Assembly (NCBI GenBank): GCA_018105865.1
Contig: CM030867.1
Coordinates: 12,421,662-12,485,661, forward strand
DNA length: 64,000 bases
Direction: 5' to 3'
Source: Metaphire vulgaris
Lineage: Eukaryota > Annelida > Clitellata > Crassiclitellata > Megascolecidae
The notes beneath the pieces are model-generated. The model saw only the letters and a program-made list of their open reading frames with translations, searched no databases and was not told the DNA's origin. Numbering within the stretch: the first letter of the stretch is position 1; the number at the start of each line of letters is the position of its first letter. Below, piece after piece: positions 43,623 to 56,665 of the stretch. Position numbers and translations under genes: made by a program.

Positions 43623-45298
43623 GCAGAAGTCAACGAGACTCAATGGAAGTGCTATTTGTGCTGCTTTAGAACTGTCATTTTTGAAGTCAATCATTGAAGC
43701 AGTTTACTCTCAATTTCCAAAAGACAGTTTCTTGTTTCTTCGTACATTTGTGCTTATAATAAATTCGATGACCAATCCAGTGTTTTTTTAGCATTTGTTT
43801 TGATTCTAATACATGTATTAAGATGCTACAGAAGTGAGAGCTGACTTTATAAGACTTTGTTTTCTCTTTCTTTCAGCAGAAGTTTTGCTGAACTGTTTTG
43901 CTCTTTTGATCTTTATGCAAGTAATTTTTTTAATCGGCAAATGATGAATTGGTTAATCCTTTTGATTGGCTATACTGTACTTGTAATGCCTTATTGACTA
44001 AAACAGGGTTTTCCAAACTTTGGAACTGCAACTCACTTCAGTGGCTTTTTAACATGCAGTGACCCTGCAAACTTATTGTTAACTAAAATTGGACAAAGCA
44101 GTGATTTTAATATAAGCTGTGTATGAAGGATTGCAGGCATATTCAGTATATTTCTTAAAACCTAAGCCTACTTGCAACTTTCAAGGCTTGGTGGTGTTGG
44201 TTAGAAAATTACACTTTTGAATATATTTACATGCAAACCATTAAACTGAGCCCTGCGACCCACTTTGGGGTTGCGGCCCACAGTTTGGGAAACACTGGAC
44301 TAAAAGACTGGTCTGAAATGCACTTTTTTCAACGAGTAAACTGTGAAAGTTGAAACAGATGTAAGCTCTAATGGTAATATATGGGATATGGTGATGGCTG
44401 TAACAATTACAGTGTCATTAAAAGGCGGCTCTGTTAAAATTGCACCACTGTTATGTGTATATTGATAATTGATTGCAACAAGTATCCTAAAAGCACTGAT
44501 TTCAAATTATTTTCCTTTTCAGAAGAGTTTTGCAAATGAATCTTAGAAGATTTCATGGAGTTTATCATACTTCATTCACTAAAATCGAACTTCCGTATTC
44601 TACTGCTTCTTAATCGCCCAATCCTAAACAGCAGAGAGAAAAATAGCACTATATAAACTAAGATAATTTTATCTTTATTTATTATACTAGAATGCCAAGT
44701 GGCTACACCTCGTGTCATAGAATTTGATATTTGTTAAATAGAGTCAATTGACTTTTTAAGTAGTCTTCTGCCATCTTTGTTGAGTGATTTTTCAATAAGA
44801 TCATATTGGCTAAGACTTCTAATACTGTACATGTCGAATATCAAACAGGGTCTGGAATCTCTAATGCGAGGTAGGGTAATTTTCTTCAGTCGATGATAGG
44901 CTTCTATTACTTTTAAAATAATTATTATGATTTCAATTGATTAAAAAAAATCACTCGGCAAAGATGGTGGAACATAGTCTTCATTCGCCTAAGGTTTACT
45001 TGAGAGACTACTTCTTTTGATTATTGAATTCTATGATACGTGCTAATTAAAGAGAACGTTAAAGATTTGTCGAGGCTTTAAATTCTTGTTTTAATGATTT
45101 TTATCTGATGTTGAAATCAATTCGTTTTAACGAAGAGCGGCTGCGATCGCTTCTGTTGGTATCGCTTCCCTAGAAAAATTCGTCGTAGAAACAGACAAGC
45201 GATGATCTATTGAACACCGGGCTCCAATGCACAGTAACCGTTGTCTTGTTGCACAGTTCGATCGTTGTTCGTTGTCCAATATCCAAGAACAACAACAA

Positions 45299-45350
<52 letters not shown>

Positions 45351-46048
45351 GGTTAAACAGGAATGCACTTATATCTAAGCATTTGGGCATCGAGACCTTT
45401 GGTGCGCCTATTGTTGTCGTTGTTCGTCTTTTTAACGTTGAGTCTATTGTTGTAATTTCATGTCTTATTTCTGTTCTTTGTGTGTAAAATATTGTTAAGA
45501 AATTGTCGCGTGTGATTGTCAAATGGTTTGCACCAATGCTTTTGCATTTGCTTTTGGAGACATTGTGTACTTTGTGTTAATTTTGCACATCTGTATATTT
45601 TTCTTCATGTTTGTTCTTGCATTAACTTGTCTCTTTTTTGACTCTTGCTTGCTTCATGCATTTCAAATGTCTATGTGCATATTATTCCCAAACATGTAAC
45701 ATCACCCTGTTGTTACTCAGAGAATCTGTCGTCTGCAGTGATACGTTATTAAGGATATTGGTAACAGTTATGTTGAATACATTTTATGTGCATGATGGAT
45801 GTTAACTGTTATCATGCATGTTTGTTGTTGTTTAAACTATTCCAAATGGAAGTCCTATTTAAATGTAGTTTTAAATGAGTTAAGATACAATGCAAAGTAT
45901 TTGAAAGTTTATTTGGTGCATGAAATTCAGTAAAGCAGTTTGAGATATAAATGAAACCCTGTCTTGAAAGTTTAAACAGATTTTCTTCATTCATGAGACA
46001 TCTATGATCTTATGCAATGGTAAAACTCTTTATTCTTAAACAAAACAG
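43623..46048. other. Region between SmB and the Dlg exons
   Basis: A foldback element occupies 44759-44980. About 43990-44290 resembles a dispersed repeat (cagggttttccaaactttgg ... agtttgggaaacactgg), with inverted ends. A CAG run at 45301-45346 encodes polyglutamine in a frame starting at 45227. That frame could splice from AG/GTTAAA at 45351 in the right phase into the Dlg exon at 46049. Confidence 0.5.
44759..44980. repeat. Foldback (inverted-repeat) element, copy 2
   Basis: The left arm contains GCCATCTTTGTTGAGTGATTT, here cited as CCATCTTTGTTGAGTG. The right arm is its inverse complement, CACTCGGCAAAGATGG with differences. The arm words are shared with the 40541-40750 element. Confidence 0.65.
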
Positions 46049-47042
46049 AATTCCACGCAAAGTAATCTTGCAGAAAGGGTCGTCTGGTCTTGGTTTCAAT
46101 ATTGTTGGTGATGAGAACAGCGGAGGGATATTTGTGTCCTTCCTGTTGGCAGGTGCTGCCGCCGATCTTAGCGGCGAAATCAGACGTGGAGATCAGTTGC
46201 TGTTTGTAAGACATTTCAGATTAATTAATTATTATCTGCATTGAATATCATGAGTTTAAGATAAAGTATCACTTAAATATTGCAATTGAATATTCTAGAA
46301 GTGAGAATTTGAATACACTCATGTATGCCTTATGTGCTGCTGCTCTTGTTGTTTGTCTAGGGCACTGTAGGGGCCTAATTAAGTGATTTGTATCGTGATG
46401 ACGACTTATGTGGCTGTGTTGTGCTGAGCAGGACTGTTGAAAATTTAGAAAACTGTGAATTTTCACTAGAAAAGGCTGAAATTTTAGGGGAAATCTGGGA
46501 AGTGGAGCCTTATTGAGTATGGCATTCATTTGGACAAATATGGAAAATGGTTTTATAATGCAATGTCTTTTGAATAATAGTTTGATTTTGTGATGTTTTT
46601 TGTTTGTGTGCAGTCAGTTGCTCTTTCAGTGTCTCTCTCTGTTGTGCTTCTAAGTGTTGTCATAATATAGGATTCGGTTGCAGTGAAGCATTTGAATCTA
46701 TTTTTGATGACTTAAATGGGATTCTTGCTCAATTTAATTGGCTTGAGATATGCTTATCAGTGAGTTTGTCTTCTGATAGGTGAATGGTCATAACATTCAG
46801 CATGCAACTCATTCACAGGCAGTTGCAGTTCTGAAGCAGAGTGGAAAGATTGTTGAAATTATTTGTCAATACCAACCACAAGGTAAGATTTAGTTCCACA
46901 ATTTACTGAGTTTTACCGTATGTAGTTAGAATCTCGTGATTGCATTGATTGTCATTTTATTTTGGTTATTTTGCTTAAGCATTTGGATGACGTGATGCAT
47001 AGAGGAGAGGATGTTGTCAAACTTGTACTACTGAGGCAGTTG

Positions 47043-47131
<89 letters not shown>

Positions 47132-48480
47132 CTATTTCTGCCTCAGAAGAGCGGTTGTTTTGTGACTGATTAAGTTCAGTTGTCGTCATGCTGTGTTGCT
47201 TTTCAGCATATTATAATTTTGAAGCAAGACGTCAGGCACTGTATGAACATCTGATGGAACTACAACAGTACACTGGGACCCTGAAGACAACGCAGAAGCG
47301 AACATTCTACGTCAGGTGCAGTGCATCACTTGCAAACCAATCGACTGAAGTCTTCTTGAACTGGACATTTAGGACTCATTCGGGGCAGCATTTGACTGCT
47401 GTCCATTGTCCATCGTCCTTTTCTCTGACTCTAGTTGGATTGCCATGCGGATAAAATTGCAGTTTTAACATTTATTTCTAAGTAGCTCTGTGTAATTAGG
47501 AAAAGTATTTCTTGTGGTTTGTTGTGGTCGTAGGGCTTTGTATGACTACGACCCTTCCCGGGACAGTGGATTGCCAAGTCGGGGTGTCGGGTTCAAGTAC
47601 GGTGACATCCTTGAGGTGACAAATGCAAGCGATGACGAATGGTGGCAAGCAAGGAAACTGTCGGGCGACATCCTCGATGACGACCTTGGAATTATTCCTG
47701 GCAAGAAAAGGTCGGAGCATTTTGACATTTAGGGTCTTTGTTTGAGTTTGTCTTTGCTTCGTTAAAACATGTTCTCAGTTGGCGTTCTTCTCTGTAGCGC
47801 TTGTCTTAATATTCATTTCAGCGTAATTTCTATCGTATAAGATTCTGGTATTTCAGTGACATGTAAACCTTGATGCAGAAGTTGTTTCAACTGACATTTT
47901 GCTTAATTTCTGTTTGATTTTTTTCAGTGTTTTGGGAAATGTTGTCAAATTCTGTAAAATACTAGCAGTTGTTGATTTTGCTGATTGATTTTTGAGTGAC
48001 TGAAATTATTTGGAAGAATTTTCTTTTTTGTTGAATTCAGAGTTGAACGAAAGGAAAGACTGAGATTGAAGAATGTCAAATTTGTTGGAAAAGAGTCGGA
48101 GAGCAGCGGAGTAAGTGCTGCCAACTCTTGTTCCTCTTCTTAACTTAACTCTTCGTGTTTTTCATTATAGTACTTTGAAGAGTTTCTTTGGTGATGATGA
48201 GTCAACTTCTATATTGAATCAACAGCTGTGCTTTACTGATACTGATGTAGATTTGTCTGCATTTATAGTCTTTGTTGTATGTTAAGAAAACTGACATGAA
48301 TTTGTTGTGGATGAATGTTAATAGGTTGTGATGTCAGACAAAAAGAAGAAACTTCTTTTCAGTAGAAAATTTTTCTTTACTAAAAGCAAAGACCGCAGCC
48401 GAAGTGACGGGAGCATTCTGTCGTCAGAACAGAGCCGTGCAGTGACCGAGAAAGGTTTGCTAATTATATTATTATTTATA

Positions 48481-48517
<37 letters not shown>

Positions 48518-50828
48518 TACTACTACTACTACTACTACTTACTACTACTATTACTACTACTACTACTACTATTATTTATTGTTTTTTTGAATTTTAGATA
48601 AATTATATTTGGTTTTATTAAGTGCAATTGTGATATCATATCATCCAAATGGTGGCCACTCTTTGTGGAGGTAGTTTTGGTCCAGCATAGAATCTAGAAC
48701 TGTTTCTCTTTTATCTTCCCTTTCTTATCGCTACTGTTGCTGATGAGAAACCTGGTGTCTACCTGCTTTCAGCGTCATCAGAGGAGTCAAACATTCTGTG
48801 TTACGAGGCAGTCGTCAGACAGGAACGTTAGTATTTCAGCTGAAGATGATTTCTATTTGTGTTTCTTAAGATGTTCTTGTCCGCTCCACGCACAGCACTT
48901 GGTTAATTATTAGAGACAGTCGTATGTTGGACTGTTTTCTCTCTCTTTTATTATGGCTTATGGTAGCAGGTAAATGTTAATGCGTCCTGGTTCTGGTGTC
49001 TGTTTTAGTGAAGTACGTTCGTCCGATCATCATCCTAGGGCCATTGAAGGAGCGTTTCATGGAAGATCTTGTTGCCGAATTTCCCGAAAAGTTTGCCGTT
49101 TGTGTTCCGAGTGTGTATTCCTTGATTCCTTGTGAATGCGTCTTTGTCACGTCGGTATTTGATTTGACAATTTGGTCAGAAGCTTTTCAGTTGCTGAAGA
49201 CTGTTCAGCATTTGTTAACATTATCAAGGTAATTTTTGTTTGGATCACAAAAAATTGAATTATTTTACAAACGGATAATTTTTTAATGTTGTTTGCTGTT
49301 TTGTCAGACACCACTCGACCGAAAGCAGACCATGAGTTGGAGGGTCGTGAGTATCGTTTCGTGTCTTGTGAGCAGATGGAGCGAGACATTCAGGAGCACA
49401 ACTTTGTTGAGGTCGGCCAATTTAACGACCATTTCTACGGAACTAGCATCCGAGCCGTCAGAGAAATAGCGGAAGCGGTGCGCCCGACGTTCGCTTCTCC
49501 GTTGCTTCGTTGTTATTTGATGCGTTTGTTTATTTTGTGCTGGTTGTTAAGGTGATTGTAGTAAAGTGAAATGGTGAATGGTGTTGACACTTGGTTATGT
49601 TGTGTTGAACTGTTACTGAGAACGGCCATGATGAAGACCCTTGTTCCAGTTGTGAGTCTCGGAGACTTTCATTTGCTTAACCCTTTGAAGCTGCACTGCG
49701 ATTGGTAGCGGTAATAATTAAACAGAAATGACCTGTTTGCAATTGTGAAATGTTTGAGAGATTTTTTGATGGGTTAAATTATAAATGCTTTGTTATTTGT
49801 TGTTTTGAAGGAGAAGCATTGTCTTCTTGATGTCAGCGCAGATGCCGTCAAGAAACTCGAGAGTTTTGGATTCTATCCGATTGTGATACTTATCAAACCG
49901 AAATGCGTCGACTCAATTATGTAAGTTAAGCGTTCTTGTAGAGTAGACCTACTACTGATTCTTCTTTTGTAAGTATTTTATTCTGAACATTTGATGTAAT
50001 TATGTTGAGCTTTTTCGTCATTTAGAGTCGTGTGTTGATGCTTTTTGTAGGGAATGGATGAAGCGCGTCTCGGCTGATCAGGCGCATACGATGTTTGAGC
50101 AAACGTTGAAGCTGGAGAAGGATTTTCACCAGCATTTCACCGGTAAAACTAAAAGCAGCATTCATAGTTTAGACCAATCATGGGCATAGCTTGAATTTAG
50201 CTAATGGAGTTTACACAACAATAACAACAACAAACCCTCCACCCCCTCATCCTTAAAATGCAAGGGAGATAGCATTTTTAAAGAAAAGTAATAGGAATTT
50301 TTAAAGACCCAGTTAAATGGCTTCCACTTTAGTGCTGAAGATTTTGCCACGAGCATTGAAGAGTGGAAGGCAGCACAAATATATTCAATGTTTTGGCAGA
50401 AATTTAGAAATTTTGTTGATACAAAAAAATTCTTTTATGACTGGTCTTTTGGGTCAAAATGTCTGGATATGTAGAGCGACTGCCGTTGCTGTTTACTGAC
50501 TTCTTGTTGATCTATTTGGATGGATGGACTTCAGTTGAATCTGTTGAAGCGAAGTGACTTTAGGTAATGTTGGATTGAGTCACAGAGGCTGAATGGAGAA
50601 TTGAGGTGGATGTTGAATGATCTGACATTCGACGGGGGTGGGGGCGGGGTGGGTGGGTGGGGAGGGTTGTGTTAAATGGGAGAGGGATGAAGTGAATTGA
50701 AAGCTGTCTGTTCCTTTCCAGTCATATTGAGCGGTGATATTGTTGACGATCTCTTCGTGAAGCTGAAGGAAGTGCTCCAGTTGCATTCCACTCCGGTCGC
50801 TTGGCTTCCGTCAAAGGAGAAGCTCTAA
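46049..50828 (+). CDS. DLG: Dlg/PSD-95-type MAGUK, PDZ3-SH3-guanylate-kinase-like portion
   Basis: Exons: 46049-46205, 46780-46882, 47207-47315, 47534-47710, 48041-48110, 48325-48454, 48773-48826, 49009-49111, 49308-49477, 49811-49920, 50051-50142, 50722-50828. PDZ3 starts [20 protein letters not shown] (GLGF peptide-binding loop). SH3 follows ([23 protein letters not shown]), then a basic hook ([23 protein letters not shown]). The GK domain ([45 protein letters not shown]) ends [11 protein letters not shown], as Dlg does. Known family: junction and synapse scaffolds in which GK binds phosphoprotein ligands. PDZ1, PDZ2 and L27 are not in the window. The first exon enters in phase 2, so an upstream exon exists, or an in-frame ATG at 46017 is used. 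Confidence 0.9.
47041..47131. repeat. (GAT)n microsatellite in Dlg intron
   Basis: About 90 bp of GAT triplets, ending roughly 75 bp before the exon at 47207. A mixed (ATT)n/(ACT)n run at about 48483-48578 lies in a later intron. Confidence 0.95.
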
Positions 50829-52727
50829 AAGCAAACGACGACCGCTCCTCGCTTCGTTCTACGTTTTTTGCCGAGCCGAGATTCCAGACGTTACCAAACA
50901 GTATTTGCTAACGGAGTAGTTTGCCGCCCTTCTGTCAAAGAAGAAGAATGTTTGGTGAAGATAAATTCCCGATGAGAAAGAACTTTTCCATTTTGGTTTT
51001 GTTCAGACAGTGAATCTGAAGTGTATTTCTAAATGATGTTATTAGTTTTGTCATGTGCTTAACGATGAGTTTGTGGAGCGTTGGTTTCAGACGGTCACAG
51101 TGACTGAAATCTGACCGTGCAGTCGTTAAGTAAATATGGATTCAGTTGTGTTATTATAAAGGTTGTATTGAGTCTTGACTATGGGAACGTCTTTGATCAG
51201 TGTGATGTTGTCACCTCCAATTTTAAATGACGTAGTAAATTTTAAAATCTGCATAATTGAACATTTGCATATATATGCTATATATGCAAGTGTGTGTGCG
51301 TGTGTGCACAGTGTTGTGGCAGAAACTGTCGAGGCTATCTATTGAGAAAAAGACAGATGAAAGATGAGAAGAGAGAGAGAGAGAGAGAGAGAGATTTTGT
51401 ATTTTTCTTGAGGACTGAACTGTAAACTGCTTGATTCGTGCTGTGTAATGTAATGTAATGGTGTATATGAAGAGGTACCTCATCTGTAATTGTTTACTTT
51501 TAAGTAAAATTAACTGCATCATCGTATGCAGACATGAAATGACATATCAACCGTCGAATATTCTCTCGTAATAATTTCTTCTTTCTATTTATTTAATCAC
51601 TTGAAGGCTGTTGACGTTATTCCAATTAATGTTTTTTGTGCAAAATTATTTATAATATTTATAAGAAAAACCGCCTGCATTGTATTTTTGACTGTCTCTG
51701 ATCTCTTGATGATGATGTCACTTGACGAGTATTTGCCTCCCAATGGTTGTGCTGATGTTTTGTGACGATACAGAACTTGACAACTTTCTTTGAATTCCAT
51801 ATTTTACACAAAAGAAATTGTTTTATGAGAAAATAGTATTTAATAAATGAAACCAAACCCCCAGGAGTTGTACTGTTGTAAGCTAATCAATCAAAATACT
51901 TATATGGGACCCAGGGATATTTATAGGATTGTGAATTTTTGGGGTGTCGACCTCAAATAGGGGTAGGGGAGTGTCTGGAGCTAATTAGTATGCATTTTGT
52001 ATGCATACCATTGTTGCATTACCAAATTTTAGGGGTGACGACCTCAAATGGAGGGACTGCTGTCATAGTGGCGGCTCTAGGATTAATGGCAAGTGGGATG
52101 AACATGCATCGCGTCTATAGAAGCCTAATTAGGGGTGGCAACTTCTCTCAATCATGGGGCCAACCATTTGTTGTTTAGTGTATGTAGCATTAACCTATAT
52201 AATGAGTACATGGTTCCAACAACTTCTAATCATGGGGGCCAGTTGCGCTCAATAGGGGCCCACTGGGGCCCTGGGGGCCAGGTGGAACCCCCTGCCACTG
52301 GAGGGGGCGGTGTTAGGGGCTGTAAAAATATCCATGATGGGACTGCTGTCATAGTGGTCATGGCATCACCCAATGGCTTATCTAATTCAGTCCAAATAAG
52401 AGGAAGGCCGAACTGTAAAGATCAGATGAACATGCATCGGAATCCGTCTATAGAAGCCTAATTAGGCATGGATTGTCTTCATCGATTAGACAATTACTCG
52501 GTCTCGGTCCTTTTGCAGTGCAGTATTTTGAGGTGCTGCAAATGGAATGGCCTCACATCTAGACTCTATCTAGGTTGTGGGATTTGTGCAAAGAGTATGA
52601 AACATGTTATCAGTTGGAGAACGGGAGACTTAGACCTATATAATGAGTCCACACACACACACACACACACACACATGCCTGGAGTCACACACATATCTGA
52701 CACAACACACACACACACACACAATAG
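50829..52727. other. Dlg 3' UTR followed by repeat-derived sequence
   Basis: The first several hundred bases are probably Dlg 3' UTR; AATAAA occurs at 51842-51847. From about 51900 come a repeat related to 55610-55770 (ggggtgtcgacctcaaat) and, at about 52070-52300, a degraded CAGTGGCGGCTC-type MITE with insertions. (CA)n runs lie at about 52650-52725. No exon is seen. Confidence 0.55.
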
Positions 52728-54880
52728 GTGGAAAGTGACGGATTTTTCTACTCCACACACGACATGACATTTTGAGATATCTATCAGGACTGCCTTTGGC
52801 AAAGATAACAAATCACAAGATAAGATCTTACTTAGCTGCCCCACTGACATCCCTGCAAGGTGTTTCAAGGTTCTAAAGATAAATTTGGGCGAAATATCGA
52901 CATGAATTTTTTCGCCCCAAAGTTTAATTTTTTCGAATATTTGTGGTGTCGTAGGGCTTTCATATTTGCAAAATTGAAGCCCAGTCGATGCCTACCAGAG
53001 TTAGGGACCAATACTCCATTTTGGATATCTATCAGATATCTGACTCTTTAAAAGGTTTGGCCCACATTAAAATCTTAAAATGTATAGCCATTATTATATT
53101 TTGCAATATAGACACATCAATAGCCTGACGGATTTTTCTTATCCCTGCAAGGGTTAGCCACCCACAAAAAGCGAAAATTTGTGGTGTTTTTTCATATTTG
53201 CACCGATTGAAGCCCATCCCTACCAAGGGTTGGAATCTATCAGTTCTAAAGATAAAATCTATAAAATCGACATAGACCATTATTGTTTTGCAATATAACA
53301 CATCAATGGACTATCCACTGAGTCCCTGGGTGTTTTTCGATAAATTTGAGCGAAAATTTTTGGGTCGTCGTAAAAAAACTTTATAGTCCATGGTTTTTTT
53401 CGATTTTTGTGGTGTCCGATTGAAGCCCGATTGAGTCGATGCCTACCAGGAGTCTGGACCCACATTTTGGATATCTATCAGATATCTGACTGCTTTAAAG
53501 GTTTGAAAATCTATAAAATGTATAGCCACCATTATTATATTTTGCAATATAGACACATCAATAGGTGGAAAGTGACGGATTTTTCTACTCCACTGACATC
53601 CCTGCAAGGTGTTTCAAGGTTCTAAAGATAAATTTGGGCTATCGACATGAATTTTTGTCGCCCAAAAAAACCATGGACTTATAGTCCATGGTTTTTTCGA
53701 AATTTGAGCGAAAATTTGTGGTGTCGTAATATTTGCACCGATTGAAGCCCTCCAGTCGATGCCTACCAGGAGTCTGGACCCATGGTTTTTTCACATTTTG
53801 GATATCTATCAGATATCTGACTGCTTTAAAGGTTTGAAAATCTATAAAATGTATAGCCACCATTATTATATTTTGCAATATAGACACATCAATAGGGTGG
53901 AAAGTGACGGATTTTTCTACTCCACTGACATCCCTGCAAGGTGTTTCAAGGTTCTAAAGATAAATTTGGGCGAAATATCGACATGAATTTTGGTCGCTCA
54001 AAAACCATGGACTATATATGGTCCATGGTTTTTTTTGAGAGCGAAAATTTGTGGTGTCGTTTCATTTTGCACCGAGGGCTTTCATATTTGCACCGATTGA
54101 AGCCCAGTCGATGCCTACCAGAGTCTGGACCCACATTTGGATATCTATCAGATATCTGACTGCTTTAAAGGTTTGAAAATCTATAAAATGTATAGCCACC
54201 ATTATTATATTTTGCAATATAGACACATCAATAGGGTGGAAAGTGACGGATTTTTCTACTCCACTGACATCCCTGCAAGGTGTTTCAAGGTTCTAAAGAT
54301 AAATTTGGGCGAAATATCGACATGAATTTTTGTCGCCCAAAAAAAACCATGGACTATAGTCCATGGTTTTTTCGAAATTTGAGCGAAAATTTGTGGTGTC
54401 GTAGGGCTTTCATATTTGCACCGATTGAAGCCCAGTCGATGCCTACCAGGAGTCTGGACCCACATTTTGGATATCTATCAGATATCTGACTGCTTTAAAG
54501 GTTTGAAAATCTATAAAATGTATAGCCACCATTATTATATTTTGCAATATAGACACATCAATAGGGTGGAAAGTGACGGATTTTTCTACTCCACTGACAT
54601 CCCTGCAAGGTGTTTGAAGGTTCTAAAGATAAATTTGGGCGAAATATCGACATGAATTTTTGGGTCGCCCAAAAAAAACCATGGACTCCATGGACTATAG
54701 TCCATGGTTTTTTCTCTGAAATTTGAGCGAAAATTTTTGTGGTGTCGTAGGGCTTTCATTCTAAAGATTTGCACCGATTGAAGCCCAGTCGATGCCTACC
54801 AGGAATCTGGACTCGCATTTTGGATATCTATCAGGTGTCTGACTTTTTTAAAGGGTTAAAAATCTACACAATGTCCTGGA
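52728..54880. repeat. Satellite array, ~330-350 bp unit with a central palindrome
   Basis: Successive copies of gatgcctaccagg lie at about 53439, 53759, 54109, 54439 and 54792. Each regular unit has the palindrome CCATGGACTATAGTCCATGG (e.g. 54347-54366) between A and T runs. It also carries gcgaaatatcgacatg and ccaccattattatattttgc. The left third (52728-53400) is scrambled and partly deleted. Two units also sit in ICT1 intron 5. Apparent proteins across the array are the same non-conserved frame repeated. Confidence 0.92.
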
Positions 54881-56123
54881 AAATGTCGATTTTTCTATTA
54901 AAACCCATACTCATATTAGCCTTTCACAGGTTACAAAAACTCGACAAAAGTTAGCAATAAATTGAAGGCCCCCCACAGATATCAAAAATCTAATTGCAGA
55001 TCCCTAATAGGGATCGAATGAGCTTCAAATGATGTGAATTTCAAGAGAATCGGAGAACACAAAATTTTTGCGACCCAAAAAACCCTGGACTAACCATCAC
55101 GAAATTTTGAGAAATTTGACTAAAAATTCATGTCCGAAATTTGCTCAGATATCGCATTAGAATTGTAGGGGGCCTTCTACTGATGCATTTGCACCAGAAA
55201 TTTTGGGGAAAATGGCCTGGAAAATGTCGATTTTTCTATTAAACCTATATATTCATTTTAGTCTTTCATAGATGACAAATACTCGCAAAAGTTAGCAATA
55301 AATCGAAGGAATCCCCCTTAAAGTTTTCAAATTTCCTCCCAAAAAATTGTATATGTTGGCTTGGGGATGGAAATTCCCCTCCTCCCAATTTTACATATCT
55401 ATATACACCTTCTGTTCGATAGGCTTTCAATTGGCTATTCCAGACAACGAATTAATAATAATAATAATAATAATTATTAATATTATTAATAATTATTATT
55501 ATTATTATTTATTATTATTATTATTATTATTTATAATTATGCATGGTGTTTTTGTTGATTATAAAACCTGTCTTACAATCAGGGATATTTCTAGTACGTG
55601 CATGGGCCTATTGTGAATTAATATGAGGGGTGTCGACCTCAAATTGGAGCGGGGTGTCCGGAGCTAATCGGTATGCATTTTGTATGGATACCATTGTCAC
55701 ATAACCAAATGTTGGGGGCATGTCGACCTCAAATTGGGGGGGCATTGTTAGGGGTTTAAAAATATCCCTGCTTACAGTGGACCAGAATAACTGATATCCT
55801 CGATCGACTTGCTACGCTGCCTGGCTTCACGTACAGACCTTGTTGCTAACAGACAGACTTGATGTAACTCTTGTAGGACCTATAGGGCCCATGCACCTGT
55901 ATACAGTATGCTAAAATTGCGGCAATAATGTGGGGGTGTCTAGCAGCTACTGGACACCCCTTGACTCAAATCTGAGGGTATCCTGACACCCTCATGATCG
56001 CCGCCTATGCTAATGACGCTTTTGCTTGAACATCATAATACGACAGTGACGAGGTTGATGACAACGAAGAGTTGATTCCTTTAACTAGGCCTATAGTTGC
56101 TAACTGTTTAGTTTAGTTGCTAA
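54881..56123. other. Repeat-derived sequence, no gene
   Basis: 54881-55320 contains half-diverged satellite relatives (aaaatgtcgatttttctatt twice). 55320-55390 matches the repeat near 20290-20350. An (ATA/TTA)n run is at 55450-55532. 55620-55770 repeats the ggggtgtcgacctcaaatt element of 51.9 kb. Nothing coding is recognised. Confidence 0.6.
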
Positions 56124-56455
56124 CTTTGGAACTCAATTCCAGCCTCCCTCCACAGCCTACGACATGGTCAAACAATAAGCTCCGAATCCTCATTTCCTTT
56201 AATTCCTTCATTGTCTCCTCAAACCTTTAGGTCTAAACTTAAAACCTTTTTATTCGAAAAGTCATTTCCCCCATAGCAACAACAACCTGATCCGCCGCCT
56301 CATAGATACACTGACCTTTGCCCGGCCGACAAACCACCCTGGCTAAAGCTATTTCAAGAAAGATTAAGCGCATAAGAATAAGCAGCTACTGCTGTGCTGC
56401 TTTCCGGGGCGCTGTAGAAGTTTACGAGATTTTACTTTACTTACTTACTTAACTG
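56124..56455 (+). mobile_element. CR1/L2-like LINE 3' end (RT ORF C-terminus plus tail)
   Basis: A frame at 56124-56276 reads LWNSIPASLHSLRHGQ, then FRSKLKTFLFEKSF and a stop. This is the typical extreme C-terminus of a non-LTR retrotransposon ORF2. The 3' UTR-like tail has cgctgtagaagtttacgag and ends in TTAC repeats. The tail is shared with 37430-37515 and 17640-17695. It is 5'-truncated, hence inactive. Confidence 0.75.
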
Positions 56456-56665
56456 CAGTAGTTCCATGGGCATTCGCTAGGGAATGTAGTTTCATGGGCA
56501 TTCGCTAGGGAATGTAGTTTTATAGGCATTCGCTAGGATTGTAGTCCCATGCGCATTCGCTAGAGAATGTAGTTTCATAGGCATTCGCTAGAATTGTAGT
56601 TCCATACGCATTCGTTAGGGAATGTAGTTCCATGGGCATTCGCTAGGTAATGTAGTTAATTAATA
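56456..56665. repeat. ~29-bp minisatellite, array 1
   Basis: About seven copies of a unit near gggcattcgctagggaatg followed by tagttccat, with single-base variants. It follows the LINE tail directly. Two more units lie at about 57400-57450, and a second array is at 61510-61830. Confidence 0.88.

Noticed and set aside
53407..54655. A recurring open frame (GYLSDI, GLKIYKMYSHHYYILQ-type) that looks like a repeated protein
   Set aside because: It is the same frame of each satellite unit, interrupted between units, lacking splice structure or any family likeness; the DNA repeat explains it.
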